Part shown: positions 1-9,067 of the stretch, piece by piece
Layout of the letters: each line of letters starts with the position of its first letter
Position numbering within the stretch: position 1 is the stretch's first letter
Origin: Roseiarcus sp963806935
Lineage (GTDB): Bacteria > Pseudomonadota > Alphaproteobacteria > Rhizobiales > Beijerinckiaceae
DNA: 64,000 bases
Assembly (NCBI GenBank): GCA_963806935.1
Contig: CAWEAT010000002.1
Location: 62,001 to 126,000, forward strand
Direction: 5' to 3'
The notes under the pieces: generated by a model
The model's input: the letters and a program-made list of their open reading frames with translations, nothing else
What the model was told of the DNA's origin: nothing
Database searches by the model: none
Translations under genes and position numbers: made by a program

Positions 1-208
1 CAAAGCGCGGGTCAGATCTCCTGGAAGCTCCTGCTCCACCCAGTCGGCCGTCGGGTCCCCGGCGCTCGCCCGGAGCGGCGCGACATCAACCCTGATCTCG
101 CGGAATCGGACGGCGGTATCGGCGCAGCGCGCGCCCGACCGCGCCCAGAAGAGCGAAGGTCCCAAGGTTTCCAATGGCGGAGCGACGGGTGACGGCGCTG
201 ATCGTCAT
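1..208 (-). CDS. partial Tat-exported hypothetical protein, frameshifted paralogue of the next gene
   Basis: This gene enters from the left edge, so its C-terminus is missing. It starts at ATG 206-208, with a GGAGG-like ribosome site a few bases upstream. The N-terminus reads like a twin-arginine signal (TRRSAIGNLG, then a hydrophobic stretch). Around position 125 the frame must move by one base to continue as TAVRFREIRVDVAPLRAS, which aligns closely with VRFRDIVVDVSPLRAS of the gene at 295-804. The two are tandem paralogues about 86 bp apart on the same strand. The function is unknown. The shift is one extra base, as in many other genes here, so a sequence error is as likely as real inactivation. 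Confidence 0.6.
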
Positions 209-294
209 TCGTCTCCTCCCCTGCGGAGCGGCAAACCGTTCGGCGCGGTCTTTGGGGCCGGAATGTACGCGCGGACGACCGGCGAAGCGAGCTT

Positions 295-804
295 CTAAAG
301 CCCGAGCTTCCTAGGGGCCCACCCGGCGAACGCCTGCGCCAAAGCCACGACCCGCCAATGATTGGATTCGACCCGCATGGGCTGGTCTACGGCCATCGGG
401 TGGTACCAAGCGGTCGCCCGGATGGGCGCATTGGCGGCGATCCCCCCGCGCGGGCCCTTGACCAGCAGCGTGCCGCTGATCGTGTCCTGCGAAGCGCCCC
501 ACGGGCCGGCGCCGCCGTTGTTCGGCCCGAGATAGAGGTCGTCGATCCGCGCCACCAGAATCGCGCCTTGGCGATCGCCGGGCGCCATGTAGCCAGCCAG
601 GGCTTGGGCCAACGCGCCGGGAAGCTCCTGCTGCACCCAGGCAGCCGTCGGATCGCCCATTGAGGCGCGAAGCGGCGAGACGTCGACCACTATATCGCGG
701 AACCGCACATTGGGTTGCGCCAGCGCGTTTCGAACCACTAGGGCCGGGACGAGCCCCCCAAGAGAGACGAGGGCGGCGCGGCGGGTCAAGGGGAACGCCG
801 ACAT
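295..804 (-). CDS. Tat-exported hypothetical protein
   Basis: A 169-residue protein. The start chosen is the ATG giving MSAFPLTRRAALVSLGG, because this places a twin-arginine motif (TRRAALVS) and a hydrophobic h-region ending in NALAQ at the N-terminus. An in-frame upstream start at 840 would add 12 basic residues in front of it. The mature part carries no motif I recognise; it has a VRFRDIVVDVSPLRAS segment and a C-terminal region rich in Trp and Gly. It is the intact neighbour of the truncated paralogue at 1-208, which suggests a local duplication. The protein is probably periplasmic. I do not assign a function. Confidence 0.6.
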   Translation of the reverse strand: MSAFPLTRRAALVSLGGLVPALVVRNALAQPNVRFRDIVVDVSPLRASMGDPTAAWVQQELPGALAQALAGYMAPGDRQGAILVARIDDLYLGPNNGGAGPWGASQDTISGTLLVKGPRGGIAANAPIRATAWYHPMAVDQPMRVESNHWRVVALAQAFAGWAPRKLGL

Positions 805-855
805 CGCGAAACCTTCTCGTCTGCGCCCTGTCGCGCCCATGATTCAGCCGTGCGC

Positions 856-1329
856 CTATATAAAGGCGACCTTGACGATTTCATAGCTCTTGCCGCCGCC
901 GGGCGTATTTACTTCGATGCTGTCGCCCGCCTTTTTCCCGATCAGCGCCCGTCCGGTCGGCGAGGTGATCGACATCTTGCCCGACTTTACGTCCGCCTCG
1001 GTCTCGCCGACGATCTGAAACACCCTCTGCTTTTCGGTGTCCTCGTCGATCAGCGTCACGGTTGCGCCGAACTTGACCGTCGTTCCATTCAATTTCGCCA
1101 CATCGATCACTTCGGCCCGCTGCAACAGATCCTCGAGTTCGACGATCCGGCCCTCGTTATGCGACTGGGCCTCCTTGGCGGAATGATATTCGGCATTTTC
1201 CGACAGATCGCCGTGACTCCGTGCTTCGGCAATCGCGGCGATGATGCGCGGTCGCTCGACTTGTTGACGGTGAAGAAACTCCGCCTCGAGGGCCTTATGG
1301 CCTGCCGCCGTGATGGGTAGTTTTTCCAT
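856..1329 (-). CDS. greA: transcription elongation factor GreA
   Basis: A 157-residue GreA. It rescues backtracked RNA polymerase by stimulating transcript cleavage through the secondary channel. The N-terminal coiled coil runs from about residue 10 to 75 and carries the acidic tip in the DLSENAEYHSAKE motif. The C-terminal FKBP-like domain follows, with SPTGRALIGKKAGD. The start at MEKLPIT was preferred to an ATG five codons upstream because it matches the family N-terminus. The gene lies 48 bp downstream of carB on the same strand, the carB-greA order common in alphaproteobacteria, so read-through from carB is likely. Confidence 0.97.
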   Translation of the reverse strand: MEKLPITAAGHKALEAEFLHRQQVERPRIIAAIAEARSHGDLSENAEYHSAKEAQSHNEGRIVELEDLLQRAEVIDVAKLNGTTVKFGATVTLIDEDTEKQRVFQIVGETEADVKSGKMSITSPTGRALIGKKAGDSIEVNTPGGGKSYEIVKVAFI

Positions 1330-1377
1330 AGTCCATCCATACAAATAAACGCCGCCGCGACGGCGCCATTTCCGCCG

Positions 1378-4300
1378 TCACGCCAGATAGTCTTGCAGCG
1401 CCCTGACTTCGAGTTCGCCCGCCGCGACGGCTCGTATGCCTTCTGCCGCCGCGATGGCGCCTGAAATTGTGGTGTAGTAGGGCGTCTTTTGCAAGAGGGC
1501 GGCCCGGCGCAAAGGCTTGGAATCGGCGAGCGAGGTCGCGCCCTCGGTGGTGTTGAACATGAGTTGCACCGCCCCGTTGCGGACGGCGTCCGCAGCGTGC
1601 GGGCGCCCTTCGGAGACCTTGTTGACCTTTTCCGCCTTGAGGCCATGGGCGATGAGAAAGCGCTGCGTCCCGGCGGTAGCCAGGATCTTGAACCCGAGCG
1701 CCTGAAGCTTGCGCAAGGGCTCGACGATTTTCTCCTTGTCGGCGTCGCGGACCGAGACGAATACGGCGCCCGACGTCGGGGGCCGCGATCCGGCGCCAAG
1801 CTGGCTCTTGGCAAAAGCGACTTCGAACGACCGGTCGATGCCCATCACCTCGCCGGTCGAGCGCATTTCCGGCCCCAGGACGGTGTCGACGCCGGGGAAG
1901 CGGGCGAAGGGAAAGACCGCTTCTTTGACCCCCACGTGGTCGAGTTTCCCGACGGCGAAATCGAATGAAGCCAGAGGTTCGCCCGCCATGACCCGAGCGG
2001 CGATCGCGGCGATCGGCCTGCCGATCACCTTGGCGACGAACGGCACCGTACGGGAAGCGCGCGGATTGACTTCCAGGACATAGATCTCCTCGCCCTTGAG
2101 CGCGTATTGCACGTTCATGAGCCCCCCGACCTCGAGCGCGTGCGCCAGCTTCTTCGTCTGCTCCTCAAGACTTGCTATCGTCGTTGGCTTGAGCGACCGG
2201 GGCGGCAGCGAGCACGCGCTGTCGCCCGAATGAATGCCGGCCTCTTCGATATGCTCCATGATGCCGGCGACGACCACCGTCCGCCTGTCGCTGACCGCGT
2301 CGACGTCGATCTCGATGGCGTCGGCGAGGTAGCGGTCGAACAGAAGCGGGTTCTTGCCCAGAACCGTATTGATCTGGCCGGTCTTGTCGTTCGGGTAACG
2401 CGCCTTGACGTCGGACGGCACGAGGCTCGGCAGCACGCCGAGCAGGTAATCGTCGAGTGAGCCGGAATCGTGAATGATCGCCATCGCCCGGCCGCCCAGC
2501 ACATAAGACGGGCGCACCACGAGCGGCAGCCCGAGATCGGCGGCGATGAGGCGCGCCTGCTCGACTGAATAGGCGATGCCGTTCTTGGGCTGCTTCAGGC
2601 CAAGCTTGTCGAGGAGGCGCTTGAAACGATCGCGGTCTTCCGCAAGGTCGATCGAGTCGACCGAGGTCCCGAGGATCGGCGCGCCGGACTGTTCGATCGC
2701 GTGAGCGAGTTTCAGGGGTGTCTGGCCGCCAAACTGGACGATGACGCCCTTGAGCGTACCCTGCTCGCGCTCCTTATCAAGAACGGCCAGCACGTCCTCG
2801 GCGGTCAACGGCTCGAAATAGAGCCGGTCCGAAGTGTCGTAGTCGGTCGAGACGGTTTCCGGATTGCAGTTGACCATGATCGTCTCGTAACCCGCCGCCC
2901 GGAGCGAGAACGACGCGTGGCAGCAGCAATAGTCGAACTCGATCCCCTGCCCGATCCGGTTCGGGCCGCCGCCCAGAATGACGATCTTTTCGCGCCCAGT
3001 CGGCTCCGCCTCGCATTTCACCCCGCCCGCGAACGGGGCCTCGTAGGTCGAATACATGTAAGCCGTCGGGGCGGCGAATTCCGCAGCGCAGGTGTCGATG
3101 CGCTTGAACGCCGGCTGGACGCCGAGCTTGCAGCGGGCGGCGGCGACATCGGCCTCTGCGAGGCCGACCAGGGCCGCAAGGCGCGCGTCGGAGAAGCCAG
3201 CGGCCTTCAGCGCCCTGAAGTTGCCGACGTCCGGCGGCAACCCGTGGGAGCGCACCATCCCTTCGAGCCGGACGATGTCGGCGAGCCGATCGAGGAACCA
3301 CGGGTCAATCTTGGAGACGTCGTGGATCTCTTCGACGCTCATCCCCATTCGCATCGCCTGCGCCACCTTGAGCAGCCGATCCGGCGTCGGCTGTCCGATC
3401 GCAGCGCGCAGCGCGTTGTGGTCGTCACCGACGCCAAGTCCCTCGATTTCGATCTCGTCGAGCCCATCGAGGCCGGTTTCGAGGGAGCGCAAGGCCTTTT
3501 GCAGCGATTCCGCAAAGGTGCGGCCGATCGCCATCGCCTCGCCGACCGATTTCATCGCCGTGGTCAGAACCGGCTCGGCGCCGGGGAACTTCTCGAACGC
3601 GAAGCGGGGAATCTTGGTGACAATATAGTCGATCGTCGGCTCGAACGACGCCGGCGTCGCGCCACCGGTGATGTCGTTGGCGATCTCGTCGAGGGTGTAG
3701 CCGACGGCGAGCTTGGCGGCGACCTTGGCGATCGGAAACCCGGTCGCCTTCGAGGCCAAAGCCGACGAGCGGGAGACGCGCGGGTTCATTTCGATGACGA
3801 CCATCCGCCCGTCGGCTGGATTGACCGCGAACTGCACGTTCGATCCGCCGGTCTCGACCCCGATTTCGCGCAGAACCGCGATCGAGGCGTCGCGCATGAC
3901 CTGGAATTCCTTGTCGGTGAGCGTCAGCGCAGGGGCCACGGTGATGGAATCGCCGGTGTGGACGCCCATCGGATCGATGTTTTCGATCGAGCAGATGATG
4001 ATGCAGTTGTCCTTCTTGTCGCGGACGACCTCCATCTCGAATTCTTTCCAGCCGAGCACACTCTCCTCGATCAGCACCTCGTCGGTCGGCGAAGCGTCGA
4101 TGCCGCGCTCGACGATCTCGATCAATTCGCTTCTGGTATAGGCGATGCCGCCGCCGGTGCCGCCCATGGTGAAGCTCGGGCGGATGATCGCGGGCAAACC
4201 AATGTCGGCCACTGCGGTCAGGGCCTGCGACAGCGTCTTCACCTGGTGCGAGCGCGGCGTCTTGAGGCCGATTTTCGTCATCGCCTCGCGGAAGAGCTCG

Positions 4301-4701
4301 CGGTCCTCGGCCTTGTCGATCGCCTCCGCGGTGGCGCCGATCATCTCGACGGCATACTTTTCGAGTACCCCCATCTTGCGCAGGCTGAGAGCACAGTTCA
4401 GCGCCGTTTGGCCGCCCATCGTCGGCAGAAGCGCAAAACCCCCCGGAATCGCGTGGCGCTCCTTGGCGATGATCTTCTCGACGATCTCCGGCGTGATCGG
4501 CTCGATATAGGTCCGATCCGCCATGTCGGGGTCGGTCATGATCGTCGCCGGATTGGAATTGATCAGGACGACCCGATAGCCCTCCGCCCGCAGCGCCTTG
4601 CAGGCCTGGGTTCCCGAATAGTCGAACTCGCACGCCTGGCCGATAATGATCGGGCCGGCGCCGATGATGAGGATAGTCGAAATGTCGGTCCGTTTGGGCA
4701 T
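1378..4701 (-). CDS. carB: carbamoyl-phosphate synthase large subunit
   Basis: A 1,107-residue CarB, the ammonia- and ATP-dependent synthetase subunit that feeds carbamoyl phosphate to arginine and pyrimidine synthesis. The start MPKRTDISTILIIGAGPI is the family consensus; an upstream in-frame ATG adds 18 unlikely residues. Two homologous ATP-grasp halves are visible, each beginning with a GxGPxxIGQ-type loop (GAGPIIIGQACEFDYSG near residue 14 and GGGPNRIGQGIEFDYCC in the second half). The C-terminal MGS-like allosteric domain follows (KILATAGTQRFL). The small subunit carA is not adjacent. Length and domain order are normal and no frameshift is present. Confidence 0.98.
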   Translation of the reverse strand: MPKRTDISTILIIGAGPIIIGQACEFDYSGTQACKALRAEGYRVVLINSNPATIMTDPDMADRTYIEPITPEIVEKIIAKERHAIPGGFALLPTMGGQTALNCALSLRKMGVLEKYAVEMIGATAEAIDKAEDRELFREAMTKIGLKTPRSHQVKTLSQALTAVADIGLPAIIRPSFTMGGTGGGIAYTRSELIEIVERGIDASPTDEVLIEESVLGWKEFEMEVVRDKKDNCIIICSIENIDPMGVHTGDSITVAPALTLTDKEFQVMRDASIAVLREIGVETGGSNVQFAVNPADGRMVVIEMNPRVSRSSALASKATGFPIAKVAAKLAVGYTLDEIANDITGGATPASFEPTIDYIVTKIPRFAFEKFPGAEPVLTTAMKSVGEAMAIGRTFAESLQKALRSLETGLDGLDEIEIEGLGVGDDHNALRAAIGQPTPDRLLKVAQAMRMGMSVEEIHDVSKIDPWFLDRLADIVRLEGMVRSHGLPPDVGNFRALKAAGFSDARLAALVGLAEADVAAARCKLGVQPAFKRIDTCAAEFAAPTAYMYSTYEAPFAGGVKCEAEPTGREKIVILGGGPNRIGQGIEFDYCCCHASFSLRAAGYETIMVNCNPETVSTDYDTSDRLYFEPLTAEDVLAVLDKEREQGTLKGVIVQFGGQTPLKLAHAIEQSGAPILGTSVDSIDLAEDRDRFKRLLDKLGLKQPKNGIAYSVEQARLIAADLGLPLVVRPSYVLGGRAMAIIHDSGSLDDYLLGVLPSLVPSDVKARYPNDKTGQINTVLGKNPLLFDRYLADAIEIDVDAVSDRRTVVVAGIMEHIEEAGIHSGDSACSLPPRSLKPTTIASLEEQTKKLAHALEVGGLMNVQYALKGEEIYVLEVNPRASRTVPFVAKVIGRPIAAIAARVMAGEPLASFDFAVGKLDHVGVKEAVFPFARFPGVDTVLGPEMRSTGEVMGIDRSFEVAFAKSQLGAGSRPPTSGAVFVSVRDADKEKIVEPLRKLQALGFKILATAGTQRFLIAHGLKAEKVNKVSEGRPHAADAVRNGAVQLMFNTTEGATSLADSKPLRRAALLQKTPYYTTISGAIAAAEGIRAVAAGELEVRALQDYLA

Positions 4702-4928
4702 GGGCTCACTTGGCCGGCGCCTCGCGGCAATGCGAGGGCGGTAGGCTTCAAACAATCAGAAGCGACCGGGCCGCGGCGACGCGCGAGACGTGCTTCGGGG
4801 ATTCGCAGGCGCCCGCTTGAAATCGCCCGCCCGGCTCTGGCGCGGCGGCCGACGATAGGCCCGACCGGTGCCTAGCGGATATTGAGGCCGTTGGGAAGGC
4901 CGTTGCGCAAGCCGGTCGGGCGCGCCCT

Positions 4929-5579
4929 TCAGAACTTGTACCCGATCCTCGCGCCGACCTGGGTAAGCCCCGGGTTGATATGCGTGCACAGGCTCGCGTG
5001 TGAGATGTGCTCGACGTTGGCGATGAGATCCCAATGCTCGTTGAACTGGTAGCCGAAGCCGCCCGATTCGCGGAAATCCCAACGGCAGCCAGTGTTGACC
5101 CGGCCCGGCTCATCGCGCAACGGGGAGGTGTTGACGGCGCCGCCGAACTCGCCCTCAAAGAAGAAGCCTTTGTAAATCGGAATGCGCCAGGTGAGGCCGG
5201 CGAAGCCGTAGCTGGTCTTGCCGCCGGTGTTGATCATCGCGCCGACGTTGATGCGCGGATTGAAGAACCACGAGAACCACGGGCCGCCGATATTGTTGGG
5301 GTACCACAGCGGCGAGGTGAGGATCTCGCCCGACACATCCACGGGCGAATTCTCGTCGTGAATCCAGTTGTGGGCGTAGACGCCGACCCGCACCTCATCG
5401 GGGAAGGCGATGTAGGTGCTTGGCCCCGGCTGGATCACCGGCGCGGGGGAAGGCGCGGTTTCGATGCCCAGGCTGGACATATCCGCCGCGAGCGCCGGCC
5501 CGCCGATGAGCGCCGCCCAAAGGAGCCCCGAAAGAAGGACCGCTCGCCGCCCCGCCCCCAACGCCAACCTCAATTCCAT
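4929..5579 (-). CDS. PagL-like lipid A 3-O-deacylase (acyloxyacyl hydrolase family)
   Basis: A 216-residue protein with a cleavable signal peptide (ALIGGPALAADM) and an amphipathic, aromatic-rich body ending in GARIGYKF. A terminal aromatic residue is typical of outer-membrane beta-barrels. Near the C-terminus, VEHISHASLCTHINPG matches the conserved His-x-Ser block of PagL-type lipid A deacylases, where His and Ser are catalytic. By family knowledge it would remove the 3-position acyl chain of lipid A in the outer membrane. It lies alone between carB and an EamA transporter. The fold assignment is firm; the activity is inferred. Confidence 0.75.
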   Translation of the reverse strand: MELRLALGAGRRAVLLSGLLWAALIGGPALAADMSSLGIETAPSPAPVIQPGPSTYIAFPDEVRVGVYAHNWIHDENSPVDVSGEILTSPLWYPNNIGGPWFSWFFNPRINVGAMINTGGKTSYGFAGLTWRIPIYKGFFFEGEFGGAVNTSPLRDEPGRVNTGCRWDFRESGGFGYQFNEHWDLIANVEHISHASLCTHINPGLTQVGARIGYKF

Positions 5580-5682
5580 TCCCCGACCCTGATCTGAATA
5601 CCGGCCCCGGCGGCCAGGCGCAAGGCCGCTTGATTTGAACTTCCCACGGCCGGCAAAAGGCCCCGCAAACGTATCCGTCGAT

Positions 5683-6624
5683 TCAAGCCATGTTCCTCGC
5701 TTTCAGCGAGAATATCAGGAGAGGGGCGCCGACAAGCGCCAAACCGGTGAAGAAGAGCGGTCCAACGATGAGATGGAGGTCGGATACCCAAGTGGAGAGA
5801 ATGAAGGAAACAAGAGACGACAAGCACGGCACAAACAGGAAGTACATCGTCACGAATCCATTGTCGTTTTCTGTGACGGTAAGCGCCATTTGATATAGAA
5901 CGCGGCCCGCGGCCGCGGCGGCCAGTGTGCCGAAGAGCAACAGCAGCGCCGCAAGTTGACCTTCGCTGTCACGCGGCACCGGCCAGGATCTCCCTAACGC
6001 CAGCGTAATCGGAATGAGAACTGCCGCAGAGATGAGAAAATTGGCGGCGATGATGGCGGTCTCGTTGATCCGTCTGAACCAGTGGCCGACCAACGTGCCG
6101 CTGAGAGCAAAAAAGACCGGGACAGGGATCGCATATTTCCAGCTCCCCGGGGCGAGACTTTGCCAAACCTCGGCCACAGAGAGACCCTTCCCGCCATTGA
6201 GCTGACTTACGGTGATGAGCATCGCGCCGAAGAAGGCGACCAGAAAGCATGACCAGAATACAAGCGGAGAAACCGGAATCGCCTTTCCGGAGATCAGCTT
6301 CGCCACCAGGGCAGCCCAAAACGGAGAAAGATTGAGTATTGCTGAAATGATGATCGGGTGGGCGTTTCGAAGTCCGAGATTGTACAGCAGCAGGCCGCTC
6401 ACTCCGATCAAAAACAGAAGCAGCAGTTTGCCGTAATTTTGGGGAGCTGAAAGCAGGGCTGAAAAGTCGCGCCGGCTTGCGCTTCCCGCGATCAAGAGAG
6501 GCACCGACGCCAGCAGGGCGAACTGGGTGAGACACAAGAAGGAAAGCAGAGGCAGTCGCTTTGCCGCCATGGCCGAGAATGGTTCTTGCGTCGCAAGGAG
6601 AGCGGCGGTCGCCAAAGAGTACAT
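5683..6624 (-). CDS. EamA-family (drug/metabolite transporter superfamily) membrane protein
   Basis: About 313 residues with roughly ten hydrophobic segments, and the inverted-repeat layout of DMT/EamA transporters. The first helix begins MYSLATAALLATQEP and the last ends LALVGAPLLIFSLKARNMA. The ATG at 6622-6624 was chosen because it sits just before helix 1. A GTG about 12 codons upstream is an alternative that would add the NFQLGA lead often seen in the family. The substrate cannot be read from sequence. It diverges from the small gene at 6859 across about 230 bp. Confidence 0.8.
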   Translation of the reverse strand: MYSLATAALLATQEPFSAMAAKRLPLLSFLCLTQFALLASVPLLIAGSASRRDFSALLSAPQNYGKLLLLFLIGVSGLLLYNLGLRNAHPIIISAILNLSPFWAALVAKLISGKAIPVSPLVFWSCFLVAFFGAMLITVSQLNGGKGLSVAEVWQSLAPGSWKYAIPVPVFFALSGTLVGHWFRRINETAIIAANFLISAAVLIPITLALGRSWPVPRDSEGQLAALLLLFGTLAAAAAGRVLYQMALTVTENDNGFVTMYFLFVPCLSSLVSFILSTWVSDLHLIVGPLFFTGLALVGAPLLIFSLKARNMA

Positions 6625-6858
6625 GGCGCCCAACTGAAAGTTCGTTCTGGCAGCCCGCACGACATCATCCCGCTCACAAGTCCCGCGCTTCGCAGGTGCG
6701 ACTCCGTGACTCGTCTCCGCCCCTGCAGGGCGTCGCACAGACCCGCTGGACGCAAACTCAAGGAACGGCGCATCGGTTCCGCCAGCCGGCCTACCGGCCG
6801 AAAGGAACACCCGAGGCGGCAGCCGGTTTATGGTCAACGCTGGACGAAGGATATCAAC

Positions 6859-7095
6859 ATGACGGTGGTGGCTTACAAAGTCGCGCCAACGGGCGAACAG
6901 TGGCTTGTCACTCGCGACGGCGAGCCCGGCATGAGCTACGTGTCACAGGAGGCCGCGTATGAAGTCGCGGTCGCCGAGGCCGCCGGCGATCTCAGGACCG
7001 GTCACGAGATCCGGATTGAAGTCGTCGGCGGGGCCTATGATCGTCTGGGCGATGGTTCGAGTAAGCCAATCGGGGACAATCCGGCGCGGGAATAG
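6859..7095 (+). CDS. small conserved hypothetical protein, DUF2188-like
   Basis: A 78-residue soluble protein starting at ATG 6859 with a GAAGG ribosome site nearby. It has a VAPTGEQWLVTRDGEPG beta-hairpin, a YVSQEAAYEVAVAEAAG helix and an HEIRIEVVGGAYDR strand. This resembles small DUF2188-type proteins of alphaproteobacteria, in which a W-x-V strand precedes an EEA-A helix. There is no signal peptide. The start codon lies inside a longer frame whose upstream part is non-coding. The function is unknown and the family link is tentative. Confidence 0.6.
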   Translation: MTVVAYKVAPTGEQWLVTRDGEPGMSYVSQEAAYEVAVAEAAGDLRTGHEIRIEVVGGAYDRLGDGSSKPIGDNPARE

Positions 7096-7423
7096 GGCGC
7101 CGGACGCCCGCGGCGTTGGCCAAGGCGATCCAACTATTTGGATTTCTTGGCTTTGGGGCGGTTTGAGGCCGAAGGCGCCGCCCGCGCGGGTTGGATTTGT
7201 TGGGATTTGCTTGGATTCTCTCGTCCGAATTCGAGACTTTTCAATGGGTTGCGCGGCCCGAGAGCCGGAAGCTATATTTTCCCCGCTTGTCCTCCCGTGA
7301 GAGCGCGCGGGGAAGCGCGGCCCGCGGTTTTGGCGCGAGGAAGGGCGGGATTGGTCATGGGGGATATTAAGCCGAATTCTGATTTTCCGCAAGGAATTGT
7401 CGCCCGACCCTTCGAGTCGCCGG
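7096..7423. other. gene-free stretch between small orphan and oxidase operon end
   Basis: No convincing gene. A short GGGCG/CGCCC hairpin follows the stop of the upstream gene at 7095. The only open frame (from an ATG near 7360) has no ribosome site and runs antisense into the next gene. The stretch separates a plus-strand gene from the 3' end of a minus-strand operon. Confidence 0.5.
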
Positions 7424-7434
7424 CTACGGGTCGG
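7404..7434 (-). terminator. hairpin spanning the stop codon of the last operon gene
   Basis: CCGACCC (7404-7410) pairs with GGGTCGG (7428-7434) around the TAG of the XoxJ-like gene. No T-run follows on the minus strand, so it is at best a weak or Rho-assisted end of the long operon. Confidence 0.25.
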
Positions 7435-8269
7435 TCTGCATCTCCCACACCACCGGAACGCCGTAGGATGCGAGGATCGCGTTGATTTGCGGGGCGAGGG
7501 CAGACAACGCGCTCTCCACCTTCGCCTTCAACTCTTTGTCGGTTCTTCGAACCCCCATCGAGATGTCAAAGGTCATCGGAACGCGCGCCTCGACGGTTGA
7601 GTTGATCGGCGTTACCACCAGCGGCGGCTTTTCTTCGCGCGCGAAATAGCCGGCAATTGGGCCCCATACGGCGGCCACATCCACCTCTCCCGAAGCCACC
7701 GCGTCAACAATTTCCGAAAGCGGATGATCGTTGCGGTAGTCGCCATAGACCATGAACCCATGCACGTTTTCGACGATCCCGCGCCGAGCAAGCGCGTGCG
7801 CGGGTGGAGAATTCATGCCGTTATCGCCGATGAGCTGGACCCCGATCTTCAGCGTCCTGAGGCTTGGATCATCGAGCGATGAAACCGGCGGCTCTCCGGG
7901 TTTGGACAGAAAAACGTAGGTCGAGCGGTAGTACGGTCTCGTGGTGAGCGCGATCGGCGCGCCCGACGGAATTGCGGCCACAAGATCGCATTCGCCGGCG
8001 TTCAATCCCTCGCGTACGAAGCCGCGCCGCTGCGCCCGCCATTCGTACTCCAAGGGGCGCCGCAGATGGTCGGCGATCAGCTTGACGATCTTGTTCTCGA
8101 ATCCTTCCTCGGCCGAATTGGAATACGGGAGATTGTTCGGATCGGCGCAGACCCGCAGCGACGGCTGATCCGCGTGGGCTGCCCAGGCGCTAAGCACGAT
8201 CGCAGCGGCGGCCGGCAAGACTCGGCAAGCAATGTTGCGGCCGAACGCGCGACAATGGCCGACGTTCAT
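7424..8269 (-). CDS. XoxJ/MxaJ-like periplasmic binding protein (quinoprotein dehydrogenase-associated)
   Basis: A 281-residue exported solute-binding-type protein (signal peptide ending SAWAAHADQ). The opening of the mature chain, LRVCADPNNLPYSN, is the hallmark of the quinoprotein dehydrogenase-associated binding proteins that include MxaJ and XoxJ. Bacterial family-3 SBP features follow (GECDLVAAIPSG and VWGPIAGYF). MxaJ/XoxJ proteins are thought to assist dehydrogenase maturation or interaction rather than transport. Its ATG overlaps the stop of the upstream haem-protein gene by 4 bp. It is the last gene of an operon that contains a PQQ dehydrogenase, which supports the call. Confidence 0.85.
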   Translation of the reverse strand: MNVGHCRAFGRNIACRVLPAAAAIVLSAWAAHADQPSLRVCADPNNLPYSNSAEEGFENKIVKLIADHLRRPLEYEWRAQRRGFVREGLNAGECDLVAAIPSGAPIALTTRPYYRSTYVFLSKPGEPPVSSLDDPSLRTLKIGVQLIGDNGMNSPPAHALARRGIVENVHGFMVYGDYRNDHPLSEIVDAVASGEVDVAAVWGPIAGYFAREEKPPLVVTPINSTVEARVPMTFDISMGVRRTDKELKAKVESALSALAPQINAILASYGVPVVWEMQTDP

Positions 8270-9049
8270 CGCGTGACCTTGGCCCAGCGCGGAACGAAGC
8301 CGGAATGAATCTGCTCGGCCACTTCCGCCTCCTTGCCCTTGCACAGAGCATGGCCGTACCCCGACGCGCTCGTCTTGCCGGGCGTAAGGTCGTAGATGAT
8401 CTCATCATTGTGATCCGGCCCCACGCCAGCCGGCACCTTGTCCAGGCCCAAGGCCTGACGTACCCGCCAAGCAATGTTGTGGTCGGCGCATGAACTGTCG
8501 CCGCTGACGCCGAGCCCGCCGACGACGTCCTTGCCGTCATAGAGGGCGAGCCCGCCGCCGAACGTTATGACGCCGCCAAGCGATTTGCCGACGAACGGAT
8601 CCGACGCCGATCCAAACTTGGTCGGATCTCCCGCATAGAGCACCGAAGTGTTGGCGGGGCTGCTCGAGGCCAGTCCATACAAGAAGCCGTCCGGCTGAAC
8701 TCCCGCAAACAGGTTTGCGGTCGAGAGCGCAAATCCGGCAAGACTTCACCGCGTTGGCCGTTCCGGCCTTCTCGGCGGCGATGGCGCGGCTGCCCGGCCA
8801 TTGATCGTCTGGCTTGGCGCCGCTGAACGCAACCGCGCAGACCACGCCGTCGCGAGTGACGAGCGCCGCCCATTCGTTGTTGTCGAGGCCGCCGTTGGTG
8901 GGGCCGCCGCTCGGCTTCACGCTGGCTTTAAGCGCCTTCTCGAGCGTGTCGTGGTCCGCCGGGCAATTTGCCGCGGTTGCGGTCTGAACACTCGCGGCTC
9001 CGAGCGTCAGCAAGCCCGCGCCGATCATGGCGTGAATATGAGCCCGCAT
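8266..9049 (-). CDS. exported GlcG/HbpS-family haem-binding protein, split by a one-base shift
   Basis: Two reading frames join into one protein of about 260 residues. The first half has a signal peptide (GAASVQTATAANCP) and ALVTRDGVVCAVAFSG. After a shift near 8743 (one extra base) it continues LAGFALSTANLFAG and then GGVITFGGGLALYDG and VVGGLGVSGDSSCADH, the conserved GGxP/GxxGVSG-type block of the GlcG/HbpS fold. Related proteins bind haem or small ligands and often sit beside alcohol dehydrogenase and cytochrome genes. It lies between a cytochrome c gene and the XoxJ-like gene. The shift is probably a sequence error. Its role in this chain is inferred only from position. Confidence 0.75.
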
Positions 9050-9067
9050 GTCTGTCTCCGTCTCCTG

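Noticed and set aside
2701..4875. A 724-codon open frame antisense to carB
   Set aside because: Its codons mirror carB in a GC-rich genome, and the product is Arg/Asp-rich with no domain. carB is certain on the other strand.
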